DNA of 64,000 nucleotides. It comes from RGIG2945 sp045540355. Lineage in GTDB: Bacteria > Bacillota > Clostridia > Oscillospirales > Acutalibacteraceae. This document shows, piece by piece, positions 58,864 to 64,000 of this stretch. The stretch spans positions 19,047-83,046 of the forward strand of contig JAZQHB010000053.1 of assembly GCA_045540355.1 (NCBI GenBank), written 5' to 3'. Every line of letters begins with the position of its first letter. Position 1 is the first letter of the stretch. The notes beneath the pieces were generated by a model that saw only the letters and a list, made by a program, of their open reading frames with translations, had not been told where the DNA came from and did no database searches. The translations under genes and the position numbers were made by a program.

Positions 58864-60873
58864 TTAGCCGATTGTTTCACTTATCATATCTGTATAAATT
58901 ATCTGTACTTCGCCCATTTCGTCAAGATAGATAAGATATCCTTTTGCAAAGATAGTTGCAACATCACTTGCCGTAATCACAACAGAATACTGTCCGTCCT
59001 GTGTATGTGATACTGTTCTGCCCTGCTTGATTTCTTCGTTGTCAGATGCATTTTTAATTGTTAATTGACCGCTTTGTGCGATTTCTTCATTCTTTGTAAA
59101 GAGTATTCCCGATTCGAGGAATGTATAACCGTCAGGAAGATTTCTTTCGGCTATGAATGATAATCTGTAATTATTTGCAACCTTCGAATAAAGAGTTATC
59201 GTCGGTGCTTTTACTGCTTCTTCTGCACAAACTGCGGTAATTGTAACATCACGACATACGAAGAAAGAGTATCTTTCTTCGGTTGATATTACAGTCTTGC
59301 CACCATCATCAGACCAACCTGCAAACTTCTTTCCGTCAGCATCTATCAAAGAATTGGGTGTGATTGTGATTTTTGTATCGTACTGATAAAGATTATCCGC
59401 ACTTGCTTTTTCAATCGTTCCGCCTACTGCATTAACGGTATATTTTTCCTGTTTCAAAACATAATTACCCTTGATAACCATGTGCGATGTTACATAGGAG
59501 AAATCCTGATCCCAACTGTCAAAGACATAGCCTGAATAGTATTTATCATTCATGTCAGGTGCGGTTGCCGAAGTACCGTGCTTTACATACGAAGTTGAGA
59601 TAACCACATTATCTCTGTCAACAAAAACAACTCTGTAATGCTTGTCAACAACACTTGCATACTGTGCGGTGATTTTGACATCGTTTGTAATTGCAAGAGT
59701 ATATGTCGGGTCTGTTGAGATTACTCTGTTTCTTGTATCAAACCAGAACAAAAACTGATTTGAACCGGACGCCTTTGTTCTGATTGTGCAAAGTGTGTTG
59801 AGCTCATAGGACTTTGTGAGCGTTGAGCCGATGTAAGTTTCAGGTGCTCCGTTTTCTCTGACATAACCGTAGCCGCCTAAAACAGATACAACGAGCTGTG
59901 CAGTTTCGGGTTTCTTTTCCCATTTTGCGTAAACATCAATATCGCCCTTCATGGTTGAGAACAGATGTTCTTTTGTCAATTCCGCATCACTGTACCAACC
60001 TGCGAAAACATAACCGCTTCTCGTGGGATTTGAGGGAACATAATCTGCCGTATCGTCGCCGTATTTCACGCTGAGAACAAGGTCATCTGTTCCGTCATTG
60101 TGATGGAAAGTGAGTTCAAATGAAACAAATTCAAGATTAGTCATTGCATTTGAAAGCTTGATTGTGTAAGAGTCAACAATGTACTGATTGTCGTCCTCTG
60201 CAGTCAATGACCAATCAATTGAATCAACAACCGCTTGAAGATTGTCCCATGATTCCTGAGTGTAAAGGTGCTTCTTTGCGATAAGCGATTCATAAGAAAT
60301 ATAAATCGTTTCAAGGAGAGTATAGTTTGCTCCTGCGGAAAGATTACCGAGCGCATCTGTTATCGCTGCTGTATAATTGTTAATTGTAGGCTGTAAAGTG
60401 ACAGTTGCGTCATCGGGCACATTATAAGCGTTCTGAAGTGCAGTCTTTACTGCAGACCAGGTTGCGGGGGTATATAAATCCTTATTATAGCTTTCTGCCA
60501 ATGTCACCGCCGAAGTGAGTGCCTCAGTATTTGCGGGAAGATTATAAAGCTCTGCGGTTTTTATCTGAATAGCTTCTGCAAGGTTATCAATTTCAACCTG
60601 ATATTCCGATGTTGTTGTTTCGGAATATGCTTCTGCCTGACTTAAAAGTGAAGATAAATCTGCCCATGTTGAAGCATCAAAATAACCTGTCATTATTGTA
60701 ATCAATGCTTCTGCATCTTCTACTGCTTTTTTCAATGTCTGCAAATCTGCGTATACGGTTTCTTCTGCACTTACATTAAAATCATCATTAGGTTTTAAAA
60801 GGTTTTCTGCAGGTGCAAAATTAAAAAGCAACATTATTGCAGACAAAATAGCAGAAATAATTTTTGTAAACAT
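58864..60873 (-). CDS. Secreted FIVAR/InlB-repeat surface protein (669 aa)
   Basis: A Sec signal (about 1-22) is followed by three FIVAR-like helical repeats (about 40-245: ETTTSEYQVEIDNLAEAI, LYTPATWSAVKTALQNAYN, LYTQESWDNLQAVVDSI), one InlB B-repeat (about 250-320, YVFAGWYSDAEL...YAKWEK) and a C-terminal module of about 340 residues that parallels the one in the 35784-40031 protein, ending FAKGYLIYLDEMGEVQIIYTD. FIVAR domains often bind sugars or fibronectin. No LPXTG motif. AAAGGAG precedes the ATG, 12 nt after the proC-like stop, so the two are co-transcribed. Confidence 0.9.
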   Translation of the reverse strand: MFTKIISAILSAIMLLFNFAPAENLLKPNDDFNVSAEETVYADLQTLKKAVEDAEALITIMTGYFDASTWADLSSLLSQAEAYSETTTSEYQVEIDNLAEAIQIKTAELYNLPANTEALTSAVTLAESYNKDLYTPATWSAVKTALQNAYNVPDDATVTLQPTINNYTAAITDALGNLSAGANYTLLETIYISYESLIAKKHLYTQESWDNLQAVVDSIDWSLTAEDDNQYIVDSYTIKLSNAMTNLEFVSFELTFHHNDGTDDLVLSVKYGDDTADYVPSNPTRSGYVFAGWYSDAELTKEHLFSTMKGDIDVYAKWEKKPETAQLVVSVLGGYGYVRENGAPETYIGSTLTKSYELNTLCTIRTKASGSNQFLFWFDTRNRVISTDPTYTLAITNDVKITAQYASVVDKHYRVVFVDRDNVVISTSYVKHGTSATAPDMNDKYYSGYVFDSWDQDFSYVTSHMVIKGNYVLKQEKYTVNAVGGTIEKASADNLYQYDTKITITPNSLIDADGKKFAGWSDDGGKTVISTEERYSFFVCRDVTITAVCAEEAVKAPTITLYSKVANNYRLSFIAERNLPDGYTFLESGILFTKNEEIAQSGQLTIKNASDNEEIKQGRTVSHTQDGQYSVVITASDVATIFAKGYLIYLDEMGEVQIIYTDMISETIG

Positions 60874-60885
60874 ACTATTTCTCCT

Positions 60886-61698
60886 TTACTTATTGGTTTT
60901 CATTTTTATGTCTTTTTCAACTGTCTTATCAACAGCATTTTCAATAGCCTCATAAAATCCGTTGGACTTCAATGCTGAAATAACCTTTGCTGCCGTTTCG
61001 TCATTTTCAAGCTTTTCGATTTCAGCTTCAATGTCTTCGTTATTCGCAAAAAGCTCCTTCGTCTTATCAAGCATCATTTCGGAAGTAATTTTCAATGCTT
61101 CCGCCTTATATGCACCGCTTTTGACCGCCGAACGAGCTATTGCGTCAATAAATATGTATGCGAATGCGGGTGCTGACCCTGCCATCGCACAGAAAGCAGA
61201 AAACAAATTTTCTTCAAGCCTTACGGTTTTACCCGCAGAATTGAATACCTTTTCCGCAAATTCAACATCGCGGTCGTCTGCTTTGTCATTTGAGCATATA
61301 GCTGAAATTGCCTCGGACACCTTTGCGTTTATATTAGGCATTATCCTGATAATACGGAGCTTTTTTGAAAGACAGGCTTCAATGCTCTTTATTTCAGTCC
61401 CTGCTGCAACAGAAATTATCAGCTTATCCGCCTTACACAAAACCTCATCAAGATTTTTCAAAACAATGGGTAAAATATTCGGCTTAACCGCAAATACTAT
61501 CGCAGAACAGTTTTCTGCCAATTCTTGAGCAGAATCAAAAACCGTTACACCGAAGTCTTTTCGGCATTGCTCCGACTTCACCTTGTCCAAATCATAAACT
61601 CCGATTTCGTCACCCGAAAAGGCTGATGAACTGACCATGCCGTCCATTATTGCATTGGCAATATTTCCGGTTCCTAAAAAACCAACTGTTTTCTTCAT
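60886..61698 (-). CDS. Pyrroline-5-carboxylate reductase-like protein, atypical C-terminus (270 aa)
   Basis: ProC family: FLGTGNIANAIMDGM as the dinucleotide loop, FAVKPNILPIVL near residue 70, MPNINAKVSEAISAI near 120, and GSAPAFAYIFIDAIARSAVKSG near 173. ProC reduces pyrroline-5-carboxylate to proline with NAD(P)H. The usual VTSPGGTT active-site motif near residue 220-230 is replaced by IEKLENDETAAKVISAL, so activity or substrate may differ. The start has a weak ribosome site. Co-transcription with a surface protein is unusual for a proline gene. Confidence 0.8.
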   Translation of the reverse strand: MKKTVGFLGTGNIANAIMDGMVSSSAFSGDEIGVYDLDKVKSEQCRKDFGVTVFDSAQELAENCSAIVFAVKPNILPIVLKNLDEVLCKADKLIISVAAGTEIKSIEACLSKKLRIIRIMPNINAKVSEAISAICSNDKADDRDVEFAEKVFNSAGKTVRLEENLFSAFCAMAGSAPAFAYIFIDAIARSAVKSGAYKAEALKITSEMMLDKTKELFANNEDIEAEIEKLENDETAAKVISALKSNGFYEAIENAVDKTVEKDIKMKTNK

Positions 61699-61729
61699 TA
61701 TACTACCATCTTTCCATAGTAATATATAT

Positions 61730-61758
61730 ATTATAATATATTTTTTCTACTTTTACAA
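61730..61758 (-). promoter_or_regulatory. Promoter of the proC-like/surface protein pair
   Basis: TTGTAA (61753-61758), 17 nt, TATAAT (61730-61735) on the minus strand, in the divergent gap to the RCC1 gene. Confidence 0.6.
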
Positions 61759-61771
61759 CAAAAATTTTTGA

Positions 61772-61800
61772 TTGATTATTTCGTCGATATATGTTAAAAT
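61772..61800 (+). promoter_or_regulatory. Promoter of the zinc-ribbon/RCC1 gene
   Basis: TTGATT (61772-61777), 17 nt, TAAAAT (61795-61800), about 38 nt before the ATG. Confidence 0.6.
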
Positions 61801-61837
61801 ATATTGATTATAGTTTATGAGAAAGGAGTACTTGTAT

Positions 61838-63853
61838 ATGGCTGAATTGCAATGTAAAATATGCGGAAAAAATCTTGACATCACCACAGACAAGCCTGTT
61901 ATGAAGCATGTTTGCGGTGCAGAGATAGTTGTTCCCTCTAACCTGACAGATAATAGAATCGAAATGTTCAATTCTGCATATAAGTTTTTGCGTACTCTTG
62001 ACTTCAAAAAAGCTGAGGCAGTTTTTAATAAAATTCTGTCCTCAAGTGACCGTAAGGATTATGAAGTGCACTGGGGACTTGCTCTTTGTGAGTTCAAAAT
62101 TGAGCATTATAATAATCCTGTTTCAAAGACCATTGAAATCTACTCTCATTATTCAGGTAATGAGGTGTTTACGGAATGTCAGCATTACAAAAGTGCAGTC
62201 CGATATGCCCGTGTTGCGGTCAGAAAAATATATGCGGAAGTCGGTGCAATAATCGACAATGTGCTTCTCACAAAAAAACAAACCAACGAGAAAAAACATA
62301 ACGCGTATAACCTTCTTTCTCAGGGAAATTTCGAAGGTGCCGAAAAGATTTTTAATGATATTATCGACAAATCTCCCCGTGAGCCTATGGCATATATCGG
62401 TAAATTACTCTGCGAATTAAACTTTACGGAAATCAGCCAGCTTGCGGATTCTGAAATTTCACTCTCTCAGTTTAAAAATTATAATAACGCAATACAATGT
62501 GCGGACAGAGAAACGAAGGTGTTTCTTAACGCTTACAACATGGCTGTATCAGAACGACTTAATCAGGAAGATTTCTTCCCGGATGAAGAAGCTATCCATA
62601 CTCTTGATGAAATGGAAATCAATGCGGAAGATACTTTCGAGATCACTTCAACTGATAAATTTATGGGATTCCTCTACGGTCTGAAGTACAGATTCCTTGA
62701 TTTCCGTATGTTCTTGTCGGAGCATTCGGGTGCTGTCAAAGCCGCTTTGATTTCTCTCGGAGTGCTGTTTATTTTGGGTATCGCTGCTTTAGTTCTTGCG
62801 TTTACGGTTTTTGCTCCGACAGATTATTACAAGGTTGGTAGTGAAATTCTTGAAAACGGCAACATCGTCGAAGCTGCTGAAAACCTTGCACTTGCAAAAA
62901 ATGAACCTGATGCGGTATCACTTTTAAAATCGGAGAAATTCATCGAAGAGGTACACCATCTTTACAACACAGGAAAAGTACGAGAAGCTATCCGTCTTGC
63001 AAACCTCTGCGGTATTACAACAACTAAAATTGAAAAGCTCGATATGCTTATAAACGAAACTGTTTCCTGCGGCGAAAACCACTCACTTGCAATTACAAAA
63101 AACAAGACAGTGGTTGCTTCAAACACTTCGAATCTTATCAATTACGGTGAATGTAACATTGCTTCATGGACGGATGTAATTTCTGTTTCCGCCGGTACAT
63201 TCCACTCAGTCGGTCTTAAAGAAGACGGTACAGTTTTGTTTGCCGGCGATAACAGATTCGGTCAGGGTTTAGTCGAAGAATGGGAAAACATCATAGCAGT
63301 TTCTGCGGGCGGTCGCCACACAGTCGGTCTTAAATCAAACGGTACAGTTGTTGCAACCGAGTACCTCGGAGAAAACAACAACGGCCAATCAGATGTTTCA
63401 GCCTGGAAAAATGTTATTGCAATTTCTGCAGGTGACGATTATACCGTCGGCTTACTTTCAAACTCAACGGTTATTTCCACAAAAAAAATTAACGGAATTG
63501 AAAAATGGAAAAACATAATCGCTATATCAGCAGGTACTAATAATCTTTTGGCTTTGACCGCTGACGGCAAAGTGCTTTCTGCAAAAATTGATGGTGATTT
63601 TGTTCAGAACGACTATTCAGTTTGGTCTGATATTGTGAAAATTTCTGCCGGCAACCGGCATTCCCTCGGTCTTCAGGCTGACGGAAAATTACTTTCAACC
63701 AAACACATCAATACAAATGACGACCAAACAAAAATCGATAATTGGGATAATATAATTGCTTTTTCGGCAGGACTTGACTCATCGGTAGGACTTACTGAAA
63801 AATACGAATTTATCTCCACACAAAAAACCAATGTAAAAGCTTGGAAATATTAA
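61838..63853 (+). CDS. Zinc-ribbon, TPR-like, membrane-anchored RCC1-repeat protein (671 aa)
   Basis: An N-terminal zinc-ribbon-like segment has CKIC and a later Cys (HVCG). A helical TPR-like region follows (about 40-270: FNSAYKFLRTLDFKKAEAVFNKIL, AYNLLSQGNFEGAEKIFNDII), then one membrane helix (about 302-326), a short helical stretch and about seven RCC1-type repeats (380-671) with the repeated ISAGxxHxVGL core. RCC1 repeats form beta-propellers that bind proteins; here they would lie outside the cell, as the ribbon and helices lie inside. AAAGGAG is 9 nt before the ATG at 61838. Function unknown; a trans-membrane scaffold is inferred. Confidence 0.85.
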   Translation: MAELQCKICGKNLDITTDKPVMKHVCGAEIVVPSNLTDNRIEMFNSAYKFLRTLDFKKAEAVFNKILSSSDRKDYEVHWGLALCEFKIEHYNNPVSKTIEIYSHYSGNEVFTECQHYKSAVRYARVAVRKIYAEVGAIIDNVLLTKKQTNEKKHNAYNLLSQGNFEGAEKIFNDIIDKSPREPMAYIGKLLCELNFTEISQLADSEISLSQFKNYNNAIQCADRETKVFLNAYNMAVSERLNQEDFFPDEEAIHTLDEMEINAEDTFEITSTDKFMGFLYGLKYRFLDFRMFLSEHSGAVKAALISLGVLFILGIAALVLAFTVFAPTDYYKVGSEILENGNIVEAAENLALAKNEPDAVSLLKSEKFIEEVHHLYNTGKVREAIRLANLCGITTTKIEKLDMLINETVSCGENHSLAITKNKTVVASNTSNLINYGECNIASWTDVISVSAGTFHSVGLKEDGTVLFAGDNRFGQGLVEEWENIIAVSAGGRHTVGLKSNGTVVATEYLGENNNGQSDVSAWKNVIAISAGDDYTVGLLSNSTVISTKKINGIEKWKNIIAISAGTNNLLALTADGKVLSAKIDGDFVQNDYSVWSDIVKISAGNRHSLGLQADGKLLSTKHINTNDDQTKIDNWDNIIAFSAGLDSSVGLTEKYEFISTQKTNVKAWKY

Positions 63854-63863
63854 CCAAACAAAA

Positions 63864-64000
63864 GGGGATGTAAAAAAAGCGAAGACCGCATAAAACAAGA
63901 TAAATCAAGGGGGCTTACAAGTCTGATGCTTGTAAGCCCCCTTGAAACAATCTAAAAAACGGAAAATATTAAAAATTTTGTGTTTTATGCTACGAACAAA
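63864..64000. repeat. Right copy of the 137-bp inverted repeat (cut by window end)
   Basis: Inverted copy of 58200-58336 with one mismatch. The perfect stem-loop at 63906-63944 lies 53 nt after the RCC1 gene stop. The repeat starts 10 nt after that gene, just as the left copy starts 7 nt after spoVAC, so both copies sit in the same orientation relative to the gene that ends beside them. It may extend past the window. Confidence 0.9.

Noticed and set aside
58200..64000. Composite transposon bounded by the 137-bp repeats
   Set aside because: No transposase or integrase is encoded between the copies, and the enclosed genes include a core sporulation gene.
1..64000. tRNA or rRNA genes
   Set aside because: No T-loop-type or rRNA sequence was recognised by eye; a covariance-model search would be needed to exclude them fully.

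Overview
The window looks like low-GC Firmicutes chromosome from an endospore-forming, probably gut-associated Clostridia (Oscillospiraceae/Ruminococcaceae type). Evidence: AT-rich coding DNA, strong GGAGG ribosome sites, textbook TTGACA-17-TATAAT promoters, spoVAC and spoVAD, RqcH, a SipW-type signal peptidase, and plant-arabinan glycosidases. No rRNA, tRNA or CRISPR was recognised.

Layout. 1-18.8 kb (all minus) is the most unusual part: a degenerate EAL protein, a membrane-anchored TasA-like protein, a TasA/camelysin-like secreted protein, a SipW-type signal peptidase, a membrane-anchored McrB-like AAA+ ATPase, a DUF2357 protein whose C-terminus is a long charged coiled coil, and a giant secreted beta-repeat protein of more than 3886 residues that runs off the left edge. 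It reads like a surface-fibre or giant-adhesin export locus that has borrowed a McrB/DUF2357 pair from the restriction world. 18.9-32.5 kb is housekeeping: ACT/UPF0210/oxidoreductase (minus); PHP phosphatase, aminotransferase, ispE, DUF378 (plus); an ECF sigma operon with a membrane partner and a lipoprotein (minus); and DUF1858, trmK, nif3-like, rqcH, metallophosphoesterase (minus). 32.5-42 kb holds ileS, a 1415-residue InlB-repeat surface protein and formate-tetrahydrofolate ligase.

42-58 kb holds spoVAD, a four-helix-bundle gene between inverted repeats, and a carbohydrate region. Ribokinase and an SGNH hydrolase (minus) diverge from a long plus-strand run: polysaccharide deacetylase, M20 amidohydrolase, GH127, an unknown membrane protein, a deoxyhypusine-synthase-like protein, a HldE/RfaE-type kinase, a HAD phosphatase and an FAD oxidoreductase. 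After these come an unknown membrane protein and GH43. The run contains a clear recombination scar, a chimera of two neighbouring genes (49606-49790). The GH127/GH43 pair points to arabinose-rich plant glycans. The synthase-like/kinase/phosphatase/oxidoreductase set suggests an uncharacterised phosphorylated-sugar pathway.

58-64 kb carries spoVAC, a second surface protein sharing the C-terminal module of the 36-40 kb one, an unusual ProC-like protein and a zinc-ribbon/RCC1 membrane protein. This block lies between two nearly identical 137-bp inverted repeats (58200-58336 and 63864-64000, the latter cut by the window end). A decayed 3' fragment of spoVAC at about 56603-56725 shows that this neighbourhood has been rearranged.
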